This document shows, one piece after another, positions 34,472 through 44,777 of a DNA stretch of 64,000 bases (its first letter is position 1; the number at the start of each line of letters is the position of its first letter). The stretch is from Mariannaea sp. PMI_226. Its lineage: Eukaryota > Ascomycota > Sordariomycetes > Hypocreales > Nectriaceae. The notes below the pieces were generated by a model. The model was given only the letters and a program-made list of their open reading frames with translations, had not been told where the DNA came from and did no database searches. A program made the translations under genes and the position numbers. The DNA is taken from NCBI GenBank assembly GCA_024336345.1, contig JANFOG010000010.1, positions 558,001 through 622,000 of the forward strand, read 5' to 3'.

Positions 34472-35752
34472 TCACTTCAGTCCCAGTCCCTTGACCAAGT
34501 CCAAAACAGACCGAATTTCAGATAGTTCCTCTTCTAGTTTCTGTACTCGTGCTTCGAGTTCTGTGTTCCTCTTCAATAATTCATCCTCGCGTCTCTTCCC
34601 AACACTTGGTCGACGAAGGATTTTCTTCAAAGCGTTTCCCTGCGTCTGGTCCCGACCGGCCGATGGGCTACTTGGGCTGATCACATTGGCCATCTCTGAA
34701 GGCGTCATTGGCGAGAGGAATGACGCCGTATAACTTCCCGGTGTTTCTACGAGCTCGGTAGTTGGGGTGCTCGTAGCCATCTCTTGCGCTTCTCTGTGAC
34801 GCTTGGAGGCCAGGTGTAGGTTGAATGAGCATGTTGAGGAAAAGGCATATCCATATCTTGGGCATCCCAGTTGCTTGCACTTCAGGTTGAAATCCGTCTT
34901 ATCCAGCGCTTCGAGGAGGGCTTCTTTTACTTTCTCATCTGTCACATCCAAATGTTCTGGCTGGCTTAGGTGATTGAAAAATCCCTTGATGGACGAAAAA
35001 CGCAGGTCGAAATCTGCGCAACCCTTCGAGTTACACCAAAAGCCCCTTATCGCATCTTGCTCGGCGTCGAGCACTTCACCTTCAGTGAGATGGTTGCGCA
35101 GACACTCTCCAAATATGACAGCAGATCTGTGATTCAGCGCTTCAACATGGCGATCCCATTCAGATTTGCATTTGTAGTCATGCCGATGTTTTCGGCAACA
35201 AGGCTCCTTGCAGACGTACTGGTCCGACTTCCTGGGGGTTTGCTTGGCCTTGGTGAGCGACCTCGTTCTTGGTCTGGATGAGTCGGCGTAAACAATGTCT
35301 TCGAAGCTGATCTCGGCTGGCGTGTGACATAGATTCTGTTGGGCTCGTTTCTCTGCCTCAGCCTCAGCCATTTCTTGCTCGACTACTTCAACAGCATGAG
35401 CTGAGGATAGAAGAGCATGTTCCTAATACGCCCGTCTCGATTCGTACATGGTCTCAATCATTTCACATCCCTCAGCCTTACAAACCCATTCAATACCATG
35501 AGAGCTAGCCTGTGCATGCCTCCTTAGGGCCGAGGCAGCAGCGAACTTGGTACTGCACTCGGCACACTGGTATGGGCCAGTGTGCCAGTCTCGTTCGTGG
35601 GCTAGGCATTCTTCTGAGGTGAAGAAAACCCAACCATCACAACACTCATACGGACAGGAAAACTTGAGGTTTTCCCGTGGGTTTGGGGAGTTCATGACGA
35701 AATAATCAGGAGGCGCAATGACGATTTCGGGGACGGATCCTAATGGGGCCAT
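34472..35752 (-). CDS. C2H2 zinc-finger protein with an in-frame TAG (intron or nonsense change)
   Basis: One frame runs from ATG 35752 (MAPLGSVPEIV) to a stop at 34472, broken only by TAG at 35425-35423. Before it are two fingers (CPYECCDGWVFF...H, then YQCAECSTKFAAASALRRH) and the start of a third (WVCKAEGC). After it the frame continues EHALLSSAH, which supplies the His pair expected for that third finger, then further fingers (YVCKEPCC...H, FWCNSKGC...H, LKCKQLGC...H) and a C-terminal coiled coil (ELLKRNTELEARVQKLEEEL). Two readings: a CAG-to-TAG change in a 425-aa protein, or an 81-nt in-frame intron (35481-35401, GTAAGG...CCTCAG) that removes the stop and half a finger. A short form from ATG 35371 (299 aa) is also possible. 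Likely a nuclear nucleic-acid-binding protein. Confidence 0.65.
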
Positions 35753-36333
35753 GGTGAAACTTCCTTCTCGGTGTCAGCTTGTCCTTTGCATCCCCAAGTA
35801 ACTAACAAGACATCACGAACCTTATTGAGGAGCGCATCTGTTATGATAGGTTCTCGATTCTAGGTTCTTTGCCCGCATGTCCCTCATCCATGGGGTTGGG
35901 CCTATTGGGCTTTGGCTGCACACGCAGTTGATACAAGGCGTCGGTGGAATAAATGCACGCAAATACAGGTTAAATGCAAGGACAAGATGCAGAAATACAG
36001 ACCCGTAAAACGTGAAATTGATCTTCATAGCTCAACGCTGTCAAGTTTGTCTCATGTTGTGTGTAGAAATGTCACATCTGGCAGTCACTTGCTTGGTGTG
36101 CGCGTGATTGGTAGCACGCACCAAAAGTGTAAGCAAGCGAAAGGACCAATGAGGAGAGGCAGTTTTCATCTACCCATTAGAAGGAGCTATTGCTGTGAGA
36201 TGTTGTAATATAAAGAGCAGCATTATTATTATCGTTTGTTTAAAGAAGGTGAGAGGTTTGGGTGCTATTATCGGACTGACGACGGCCGTACTACATGTAC
36301 CTATGCTATCGTGTATCCCGACATCAACCACTA
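35753..36333. other. Intergenic: zinc-finger gene promoter to first tRNA
   Basis: 581 bp with no supported gene; AT-rich towards the tRNA. Confidence 0.55.
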
Positions 36334-36424
36334 TCCGGTATGGTGTAGTGGCTAACATTTCGCGCTCTCATTAACCTGAGGGATTTGATCCGCGGAGCCC
36401 AGGGTTCGATTCCCTGTACCGGAG
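36334..36424 (+). tRNA. tRNA-Glu(CTC), copy A, with intron
   Basis: 91 nt; acceptor TCCGGTA/TACCGGA with discriminator G, D stem GTGT/ACAT, anticodon stem TCGCG/CGCGG, T arm CAGGG-TTCGATT-CCCTG. Anticodon CTC at 36367-36369. A 19-nt intron (36371-36389) follows position 37 and carries a GAG that can pair with the anticodon. Mature length 72 nt. Box A (TGGTGTAGTGG) and box B (GGTTCGATTCC) are intact; a T5 terminator is at 36433-36437. Confidence 0.95.
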
Positions 36425-36994
36425 TCGTTATATTTTTGCTGTTCTGTGTGACTTGACCAGGCCTGTCAACCAGCAAGCTTGGCCTTCCTGAGGGTGGCAT
36501 CTTTTTGTCGCAGCGTAGTGGACTACATACAACTAGACAAATGCAAACTCCCCGCCGGTTCACCGAAGTGCCAGTGGGATTTGTATGTATTTTCCCGGTT
36601 TGATAAAAGCCTCGATACCGCTATGCAAGAATTGCTCTCAGATTTCCTATTTAGTTTCAATAGCGTGTTGATTTGCTAGATGGGCTACATTTGCGACTTC
36701 ATGGCACACATCAATTCCATAACTTTTGGCTCTGAGCATTTATAGATGTGTGGGTGCAAGCAACAATCCAAATGAGAAGATTAGTATATTATACTCTCTT
36801 ATTAAAACACCCAGAAAACAAACAAATAAAGAATCCCTTTTATTGCAAACGACGAGTCAAGCATCGAACGATTCTTGCCGGAGTGGCAGATTTTGCATGG
36901 CCGCCCCACCACCCTTTTACACCATCTTTGAACGCCACTGCACACACCATTTTCTTAGGCTGCCTTATCGCACCCGCCTTCAACAATCACATCA
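36425..36994. other. Spacer between tRNA-Glu copies A and B
   Basis: 570 bp without a supported gene. Confidence 0.55.
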
Positions 36995-37084
36995 TCCGGT
37001 ATGGTGTAGTGGCTAACATTTCGCGCTCTCATAACCTGAGAGATCAGTTCCGCGGAGCCCAGGGTTCGATTCCCTGTACCGGAG
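36995..37084 (+). tRNA. tRNA-Glu(CTC), copy B, with intron
   Basis: 90 nt, exons identical to copy A. Anticodon CTC at 37028-37030; 18-nt intron at 37032-37049, the shortest of the six. T5 terminator at 37089-37093; the sequence just after the gene (GTTTCTTTTTGC) is shared with copy E. Confidence 0.95.
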
Positions 37085-37952
37085 TTTCTTTTTGCACTTC
37101 ATCATTCGTGATGGAACGGCTACACCACCAGAGGGTTTCTTTTTGGCAGATGTGGTTGATAGACAGATAGTATGCACGTACACGTGTTATACTGGAACAT
37201 GTTGTGCAATAAGGTAAAGCTTCCAAAGTCTTGACCGGCAACAGCTTATTTCCGCTTGTGCATTACGGAGAATTTATACTAACCAGCCGAGTTTAACTGC
37301 CACTTTGGGTATCACTATGCTATCCCGCGGGCGGGCCTTGGGGCAACTGTGGCTGTCTTTGAACTGAGGGGAAGTGTTAGCTAAATACAACATGTGAGGG
37401 CCTTAAAAGTGTATACCGGCAGTAGTCCTATAAAAAATGTCCATAGTTTCCTAATCATCGATTGGTCTGACAACGAGCCGGCATTTGGTATACTGCCAAC
37501 CTCGGATAGACATCACCAAAAACAAGAGGCAGGCATCGACCATATTCTGAAATATCCTCGGCAAAGCCATGAGCCCAGATGTACAGTTCAGGGCTGCTCA
37601 TCCGAAAGTTATTCCATTTTTAGAAATTTATAGATGTACCCCATATTCTCTTGTGGCAGGAGTTGCGTAACCGGTTGTGATGGAGGGTCGGCTAGTCCTG
37701 ATAGACAAGACCGGAAGAGGGTGGATCGTGTTAGTCTCTGTACCTGCTGAGCTACACATGTGTGTTTGTACGTGTAATCAAACTGGATTAGGAAATCTGA
37801 TGCTCATATATATCGTTTGCATTGACATTTATGAGGGGAGATTGCTGCCGACCTCGCTTCGCCTAGAGTACATATTACAATGAGTGTTCGCTCGACAGTG
37901 CGGTGGAACCTAAAGTCCTCGTCCTTCTCCAATCCATCCAAATCTAGCCAAA
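37085..37952. other. Intergenic: tRNA to cupin gene
   Basis: 868 bp, no supported gene. A CCAAT box in reverse (GATTGG) lies at about 37459; its role is unknown. Confidence 0.5.
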
Positions 37953-38366
37953 ATGTGCCTTACCTCTGAAGAGCCTGTTTTTGTGGACGTCTCACAAGTA
38001 GAGACTACGGCCTCCGAGGGATTCCAAGAACCATCTCGCGGAAACACAACCTGGCACACATTGTTATCCGCGCCCAACACCTCAACAAATGCATTTTGCG
38101 GCGGAGTTGCCGTCTGCCCCCGATATGGCACTCTGGCTCTCCATCGACACAAACAAGCTGAAATATACTACATCCTGTCTGGCTCAGGCGAGGTGGAGGT
38201 TGATGGAAAGAGGACGAGGGTATCCAAGGACATGGTGGTTTGGATCCCTGGAGATGCTGAGCATGGCGTGTTTACTGGAGATGAAGAGCTGAAGTGGTTT
38301 TATGTTTTCCCGGAAGGAAGCTTCGAAAGTGTTATTTACAGATTTACTCATGAGCAGAAGGTATAG
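37953..38366 (+). CDS. Small single-domain cupin
   Basis: Single exon, 137 aa, ATG at 37953. Cupin motif 1 is visible as GTLALHRHKQAEIYYILSG, giving His64, His66 and Glu70 as metal ligands; motif 2 (VVWIPGDAEHGV) gives His104. The pattern is that of a metal-binding beta-barrel, usually Fe, Mn or Zn. Such small cupins act as isomerases, dioxygenases, decarboxylases or sugar-binding proteins, and sequence alone does not choose. No signal peptide. It is the left-most of five metabolism genes lying between tRNA-Glu copies B and C. Confidence 0.85.
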   Translation: MCLTSEEPVFVDVSQVETTASEGFQEPSRGNTTWHTLLSAPNTSTNAFCGGVAVCPRYGTLALHRHKQAEIYYILSGSGEVEVDGKRTRVSKDMVVWIPGDAEHGVFTGDEELKWFYVFPEGSFESVIYRFTHEQKV

Positions 38367-39226
38367 GAAAGGATCGGATCGGTCATTGTCAAGTAACGAA
38401 TAATGAATCCCATTACCCTGTACTTGTGTACCATGGGCAGGGAAGATATTGTGTGCCGATTATTTAGAACTTCCATCGTTTTAGTGATTCCCGAATAGGA
38501 ACATGGCCTCCATGGTGATGAGGAGCGACGTTTGTTATACTTGAGCACCTAGTCTCCAAGTCGGAGCATTGGCCAGAGTCCACTCTCAGTTCATTCGTCG
38601 GTAGAATGTTGTTCACATAGCCTATCCAAACTTCGGCAGCAACGAAGGTCAGCCCTTTAGGTAGTTTTAATGATATAAGGAATTGGGAGACGTGGAACTT
38701 TGATAGCTTGGACATTGAGTTGGATTTCCTCAAAAATAATAATGATAATAATAAACTTCATTTGCAGCTAGCAGCATCAGTGCTATGGGCAGAGAAGTAT
38801 TCAATGTCCCAATTTCCTATTCGATCCAATGACACTCCAGATGTCCTCAGCCACTAGATTTCAAGATCCATGTAGAAACTAAGCTATATCTCTACAGAAC
38901 TCGCTGACCGCTACGTCGAATGGGCTACAAAGGCCAAACATGAGCCAGGGATAATCTAAGAAGCCATCCTCATCGCCGATAGAGGACGCAGCTTATCCTC
39001 TATCTCAAGACCCGTCTTGAGAGAGATGGGGTTTCCTCGCCACTTAGGCCCGGATTTTTTGCCAGCAGCAACCGTGGACCCAGATATTCCGTCATCATCA
39101 TGGGGGGGGGAAAAGTCTCTTTTCACGCTTCCCATGCCTTCAAGTGTCGTCCAAAACCTCGAGAAGAAACGGTATCATTTTTGCTCTATTTCGCTAACAT
39201 ATCAAGTATTTCGTTCATGACCGACA
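38367..39226. other. Intergenic: convergent 3' ends of cupin and hydrolase
   Basis: 860 bp between the stop codons of two convergent genes. AT-rich, with an AATAATAATGATAATAATAA-like run near 38735; no supported gene. Confidence 0.5.
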
Positions 39227-40096
39227 TTAGGACTTCTCTTGAGACACCCGACGCCATGACTCGGCAATGGCCTTCCAGTACTTTTCTGGGAACGCTCTCA
39301 TATGTCCAACGTGACCGGTCCCCTCAAACATCTCTCCATCGGTGGCGTAGCCCTTCTGCGTGGCCTCTGCACGATATCTCTCAATATCCTGGTAAGGGAT
39401 CAGATCGTCCTCCTTGCTGTACAGGTACAACCGTCTTGACTCCTTGGTTTCGTACGTCTCGTCGTCAACAGCCCGAATGCTGAAAACCGCAGCGGGTTCC
39501 CTTCCTATGAACATCTCGAAAAATATGTTCGCCAACAAGACCGTGCCCCAGATGGACTGGGTCACAAAGGAAGGCCAGGGGAACCAAGCGGCGGTGCCAA
39601 CAGTCATGGCCCACGACCATCGCTTCATGTTCTCCCAGGTCATGTAGGGGCTTCCTGGCGTTGAGTCCAGGACGAGAAGCTGGTGAGGCAGTGGCTGGTT
39701 GTGCTTTTCCTGGTAGGCGTTGAGAGTGGCCGCGTAGTTGGTGCCGCCTGTGTTGGACATGGCGTGGGCCAAGATTGTAGGGCTGCTTCCATCAGAGGTC
39801 TGAATTGAGTCGATGAACTTTCGTACAGGGACCATGCTGGAGGTTCGTCTTTCAAGGTTGGAGAAGAAGGCTTTGGAGATGGGAGCAAGGATCACGACTT
39901 GCTTGGAGTGAGGGAACAGCTGGTTGTAGCCGTCGGCATACTTGGCAACGTGCTTGGGCAAGCAGTCGCCCCAGCCAAAGATGAGAATAACATGCGGATG
40001 GTCCGCAGAACGCTTTGAATCGTCTGCGTCCTCTCTGACAAGGACTTGGTCCGAGACAGCCACAAAGCCTGGAATTAAAGGTGCGCCCTTGGCCAT
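39227..40096 (-). CDS. PaxU/TMEM53-like alpha/beta hydrolase (DUF829)
   Basis: Single exon, 289 aa from ATG 40096 (MAKGAPLIPGF); the frame stays open upstream but only to a non-ATG codon. The fold is alpha/beta hydrolase: HVILIFGWGDCLPKHVAKYA is the family's start, then KFIDSIQ and TILAHAMSNTGGTN, which takes the place of the nucleophile elbow with Ser in AMSNTGG, LLVLDSTPG with an Asp, and GTGHVGHMR with the likely catalytic His. Fungal members include PaxU of indole-diterpene clusters, and animal members are TMEM53. A hydrophobic central stretch (WAMTVGTAAWFPWPSF...) may touch membranes. Reaction unknown. A TATA-like run lies at about 40297-40318. It sits next to the Zn2Cys6 regulator on the same strand. 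Confidence 0.8.
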   Translation of the reverse strand: MAKGAPLIPGFVAVSDQVLVREDADDSKRSADHPHVILIFGWGDCLPKHVAKYADGYNQLFPHSKQVVILAPISKAFFSNLERRTSSMVPVRKFIDSIQTSDGSSPTILAHAMSNTGGTNYAATLNAYQEKHNQPLPHQLLVLDSTPGSPYMTWENMKRWSWAMTVGTAAWFPWPSFVTQSIWGTVLLANIFFEMFIGREPAAVFSIRAVDDETYETKESRRLYLYSKEDDLIPYQDIERYRAEATQKGYATDGEMFEGTGHVGHMRAFPEKYWKAIAESWRRVSQEKS

Positions 40097-40888
40097 GATT
40101 GATGAATTGAGTGTGAAGTGAGTCCTTGAAGCTTGCAATTGGGGTTGTTGACCAGAAGAGGTAATGCTGCTTAATTGAGATGTAGGGCGGAAAGAGATAA
40201 TTTTGTTCTGGAAGCAATGAATCGACCCAGGCTGGACAATGCCGTCAATTAAAACCACTACTACGGTACAAGACGCGTTACGTCCCGCCAATTAAGGTAT
40301 ATATAAATATATATATAGGAGCTTATCAGCCGGCCTGCAAATCGATCCGCGCTCCGGTTGAGGTCCCAACATTATCAAGGTCCCTGAAGTTCAGTGGAGA
40401 CTTGTCGCCGTGCCGAGGCTCTGAGTCGTTTACAGCGCATGAATGAGCAATTGTAGGGGGTTCCATAGGTTCGTTTTAAAGTCCAACGGGGTTTTGCACG
40501 GGATAAATATCGCCCCGGCGATTGAGGACGGCGCTAGGGTAGATAAATTCTGAGTCGTGTCCGTAGATCTAAAATTGACGATTGGCCTGTCCACCAACAA
40601 AGTATGCTGAACAATCTATTTTTTTTTTTTTAATATCCCCCCCCCTCCCCTTGCCAAGCAGGCCGTCCATGGAAAAAAACTGATAAACCCACAGATCTGT
40701 TGGGTCAATTACTTGTCCGGACATTATACCACATTGAACAAGGAGGGTTAAGTGGTCCGAGGGAGCCGCCGCATCTTCTATTCCAAGCCTGGTTAAAGGA
40801 CCGAAGAATGGACGTTGGCCACCACCAATTGAAAAACCTGGGACTTTGGCTCGTTTTCCTAAAAAAGCTGACACAATTTCTGCTGACG
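40097..40888. other. Intergenic: hydrolase promoter and regulator 3' flank
   Basis: 792 bp. It includes the TATATATAAATATATA-type run near 40300 that serves the hydrolase, and a T10/C8 homopolymer patch near 40620-40650. No gene is seen. Confidence 0.55.
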
Positions 40889-42615
40889 TTATATGCCGTC
40901 TGTCCACAGGCCCTTGTTGACGTCGTACACTGAGAGCAGGACTCTGTAGTCCTGATCCATGTCCCTTTGCTTGCAGTACAAGGATATTCTGTCCAGAGGA
41001 CTGCCCGCAAAAACTACTTCAACTTCACGCATCCTACAGGCTTCGGGAAGAGTGGGCAAGGGCAAGGACACATTCTCCTCCAAGGAGGAGCCATCACAGC
41101 GACCAAATGTATCCTTGGCACCCATACCTCTGTAGAAATTCCCTTCTTCCATCTCCATGACTTTTCTTGCCACGCAGGCTGCAGATTTCGAATCCCAAAT
41201 ACCCTCCCTGTGAAAGGCTCGCTCAAGCAATCTGATAGCTTGCAATCTGATTTGATGAACCCGACACTTAATAGCAATGTAGTAGAGTGGTGGAATCCAA
41301 CCAACATCAATAACCGATTTCGACATGTCCACCCAGTAGCCCGGGAGAATGTGAGAGATATAGGAAGTTGAGGAAACCGTCCACAGACCTTCCAGTTTTG
41401 TCAGCAGAGTGGTAAACTGATCTGTGTGGAGGTCGTATATCATTTCATCACCAGATACCGACAAACACGTATCATTCATGATACCGGCCAGCGTGTGATA
41501 GACGTCTAGTAAATGATTGCATTTTTGCTCGACCAAAGTCGGATGTCGTAGCCTTTTGCGAAAGGCCACAAACATGTCAAGCCATCGCCCAAGTTCTGCC
41601 CCTATGCGCATTTGTTCATCATTACACCACGCATGGCCGACTTGCTGACGGGCTTGATGTGCAAGATGAAATATATCATCAAAAGCCTGTTGCAACAAGT
41701 TCCAAGCGTCGTTGACAGACTCGATTTTGTGCGGGGGAGCCTCGAGAATCGGTAGGACTCTAACTGTGTGTGCGTGCGTATACTTGAAGAGTTCCAACTG
41801 TAGATGAAGCCTTGAAAACGCCTCCATGACCCAGTCATCGGTTGATTCTCGATAAGAGTTGTGAGGCTGAACTGCGTCGTCAGTCGACAGCAGCATCTGC
41901 ATCTCTTGTAGGATTCCCAGTCCGTTCTGGAGATGGATCTGGGCAGTAGTGAAATGCCCACGAAGCAAATCCAGAGAAACAAACAAGATGCATGCCATCA
42001 GTGCAATGCGACGAGACGCTCTGTCGTTGGATGAAAAGTGAGGTTGGAGATGGCTGATGGCTTTAGCGTACTGTTCCAAAGTGAATTGTTCGTGCTGGTC
42101 TGGGATGTTGCCTCCTCCTCTTAGCTCTCTTATATCAGGATAACATATCCCTCTCTTGTGAACGGAACTCAAGGCCAAGACAGCATGCAGAACGGCTGGC
42201 TCGCTGAAGCTGGCTTGGAATAAAAGAGTACTCCAAAAGTAGGAGTTAAAACTACCTTGGAGTTTTGTTGCAGTCCGGCATTTGAACCACTCAAAGTGGA
42301 CTCTCTCCTCGGTACCCGATACAGCAATCAAAGATGCAGATAGCGAACGGGGAACTTGCTTGTCTCGCGCACAGCGTTGGTGGTGCGACCCGCCTCCCCA
42401 GATGCCATATCCGTCACACACACGGCCAGTTGCGACGCAGCGTTGACAAGCCGGACGACCTTCGTCACATTTGACCTTTCGAATCCTGTTTGATGTTGGC
42501 AGTGTCCAGATTAGATCTGCTTTACGCACACATACGGCATGGACGGCTAAACTCACTTGCAGGTCCGGCAGCCGGACTTGACCTTTTTCGCCTTGACCAT
42601 GCGACGGGGGTCCAT
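40889..42615 (-). CDS. Zn(II)2Cys6 transcription factor, probable cluster regulator
   Basis: Two exons: 42615-42557 and 42485-40889, with a 71-nt intron (GTGAGT...ACAG) placed inside the zinc cluster; 1656 nt gives 551 aa. The cluster is canonical: Cys16, 19, 26, 33, 36 and 43 (C-x2-C-x6-C-x6-C-x2-C-x6-C) with a basic start (MVKAKKVKSGCRTCK). It is followed by a fungal-specific regulatory region with helices (SEPAVLHAVLALSSVH, RIALMACILFVSLDLLRGHF), the pattern of DUF3468-type factors. It would bind CGG triplets in DNA. It is divergent from the aldo/keto reductase; their shared promoter holds two copies of a CGG/CCAAT element, so autoregulation and local control are plausible inference. Confidence 0.9.
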
Positions 42616-43242
42616 TTTGCACCGCGTATGGTGGATTTAAACTATGGTATTATCCAGAAAGGTATGGAGTAAGTTAATACAGCACAGACTACGCAGAGCT
42701 TGATGAATGTTGGTGATGATGCCTCTAATACACACACACACGATGCGAAGTACACGGGTAAGCTGACCCATCCGATCCCATTCTTCCATTGGCTGACTCG
42801 GAAACGCCGTCATCTGATTGGCCAAGGACCCATAGGCCATTTGACTCAGATGGCGTAGGATCCAAGCAGTAAGTCAGTCAAGTCTCCTTATTATTCCCGT
42901 TAATTAGGTAGTATTCAACCACCTTATTTGCCTGCTCGGAAACCCTAGCTTCTGATTGGCCAGCCTCTGGATCTTCTTGTTAGTGGTCGTCGATGGACGA
43001 TACATCTACACTCCTACAAGATGAACATAATGACGAATTGAACGGAGTTTAACGGGGATGAATCATGCGGTGTGACGGATATAGGGCTTGTTTATGGACC
43101 CGTTGATGGCCTTGCTATGAGCTTCGTGAACGAGATATAAACCCTCCGTCCTCGTCCTGTCTCTGCATAAGAAAGACTTCCATAGCATCCAAACTCTCGA
43201 CCAACTTCCTCTCGTCCTCGCCTGGAAAACTCCCACTACACC
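42616..43242. promoter_or_regulatory. Divergent promoter with two composite CGG/CCAAT elements
   Basis: 627 bp between the regulator and the aldo/keto reductase. Direct repeats at 42793-42824 and 42932-42962 both read CTG(A)CTCGGAAAC, seven unmatched bases, then TCTGATTGGCCA. A further ATTGG lies at 42788, and TGACTC sites at 42795 and 42842. The AKR side has a TATA box at 43136-43141. Confidence 0.7.
43136..43141 (+). promoter_or_regulatory. TATA box of the aldo/keto reductase
   Basis: TATAAA about 105 bp upstream of the ATG at 43243. Motif match only. Confidence 0.5.
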
Positions 43243-44471
43243 ATGGCTTCTAAGCATATTCCTCATACTAACCTAGGCAAGAATGGCCCAAGTGTTCCCG
43301 TCTTGGGTCTTGGAGCCATCTCGTTGTGTCACTCCACATACGGCTCCATCCCCAACGACGAGGAAAGATTTGCCTTCCTCGACCGAGCCTACGAACTTGG
43401 GTGCACATTTTGGGACTGTGCAGAGTAAGTTGATTCTTGAAAATTTAGAAAATAGAGTCAGTAACATAATAACCGATTTATGCAGTTTATACGGCGACTG
43501 TGAGGAGTTCGTGGGCAAATGGTTCAAGCGAACTGGGAAGCGCAATGAAATCTTCCTCGCATCGAAGTTTGGCTTCATCAAGGGGAGCAAGACTTTCGAG
43601 GTCGACAGCTCCGGAGAGTACTGCAAGAAAGCATGTGAAGAGAGCTTAAAGGCCTTTGACGTTGACTGCATCGACCTCTGTAAGCACGAGTCTTCAAGTC
43701 ATGCCCCCCAAACAAGGGCCCTGGAGTGCTGATAAAAACAAGACTACATGCATCACGCCAACCCCGAGACACCTATCGAGGAGACAATGAGAGCTCTAAA
43801 GGAACTCCAAGAGTGAGGAACCCATTGTCTATCCCACATTTTGCAAAACGTATGCTGATCAGTTCACCAAACCCTGCAGTGAAGGCAAGATCAAACACAT
43901 TGGGCTTTCAGCCATCTCGTCTGCCACTCTGCGCCGCGCCGTCAAGATCGCTCCTGTTGCTTGTGTTCAGGCCGAGTACTCCCCCTTTGTCCTTGACGTC
44001 GAGGGCCCCAAGGGAACTCATCTGCTTGAAACATGCCGCGAACTGGGTGTCACCCTTGTGTGCGCCACACCCTTGGGACGAGGCATGCTCACTTCGACCT
44101 TTGCTAGCGGTGAGGCCGTCGGCGACGAAAAGGACTTGCGCCCTCGTGTCATGCCTCGCTTCTCCGACGAGAACCGCGAGACGAACGTTAAAATCATGAG
44201 CCAGTTCAAGGCCCTTGCCGAGAAGAAGGGATGCACCATCACCCAACTCGCTCTCGCCTGGTTGATGAAGCAGGGCAACGACGTCATCCCCATTCCCGGC
44301 ACCAAGAGGATCAAGTACCTGGAGGAAAACTGGGCGTCTCTCGATGTACATCTCACAGACGAGGATGACAAGGAGCTCAGACAGTTTATGGAGAGCACGC
44401 AGATTGCTGGTCATTACATGCCAGATCAGTTCTCGCACTACAGTTACCGGGATACGAAGGAAGAGGCTTGA
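43243..44471 (+). CDS. Aldo/keto reductase
   Basis: Four exons: 43243-43424, 43486-43679, 43743-43812, 43880-44471; introns of 61, 63 and 67 nt; 1038 nt gives 345 aa. It begins MASKHIPHTNLGKNGPSV, the usual AKR start, with GLGAISLCHSTYG. The catalytic tetrad is visible as Asp in FWDCADLYG, Tyr in the same motif, Lys in IFLASKFG and His in LYYMHHANPETP. NADPH contacts are at the C-terminal IPIPGTKRIKYLEEN. The closest general match is the YakC/AKR13 branch, which reduces aldehydes and ketones. Cytosolic. It shares a promoter with the Zn2Cys6 regulator, and the acetyltransferase follows convergently; it could provide the alcohol that enzyme acylates. Confidence 0.92.
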
Positions 44472-44777
44472 GTGAGTGTAAGACAATGGTATTTCTATCT
44501 AAACAGCATGGTACTCGGAATACCTGAACGCATTCAATTGAGTAGCAATTTTGTATTATGGATTAATCCTTATTAGAAATTGCCTCCTTAGTCAAACCTC
44601 GACTTGTATCGCATCCACTTTGCGTAAAGACGTTTGCGGTCTGCAGCAGTCACCTCGAGCGGTGATGACCTCTGCGGGGATGAATACTGAATGCCCGTTC
44701 ATTATATTCCAATGTTTTATTTCCACACATAACCGTCATATTCCAGATTTCATGCATATCTATGGTATACGTACCAG
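44472..44777. other. Intergenic: convergent 3' ends
   Basis: 306 bp between the aldo/keto reductase and acetyltransferase stop codons; no gene. Confidence 0.6.
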
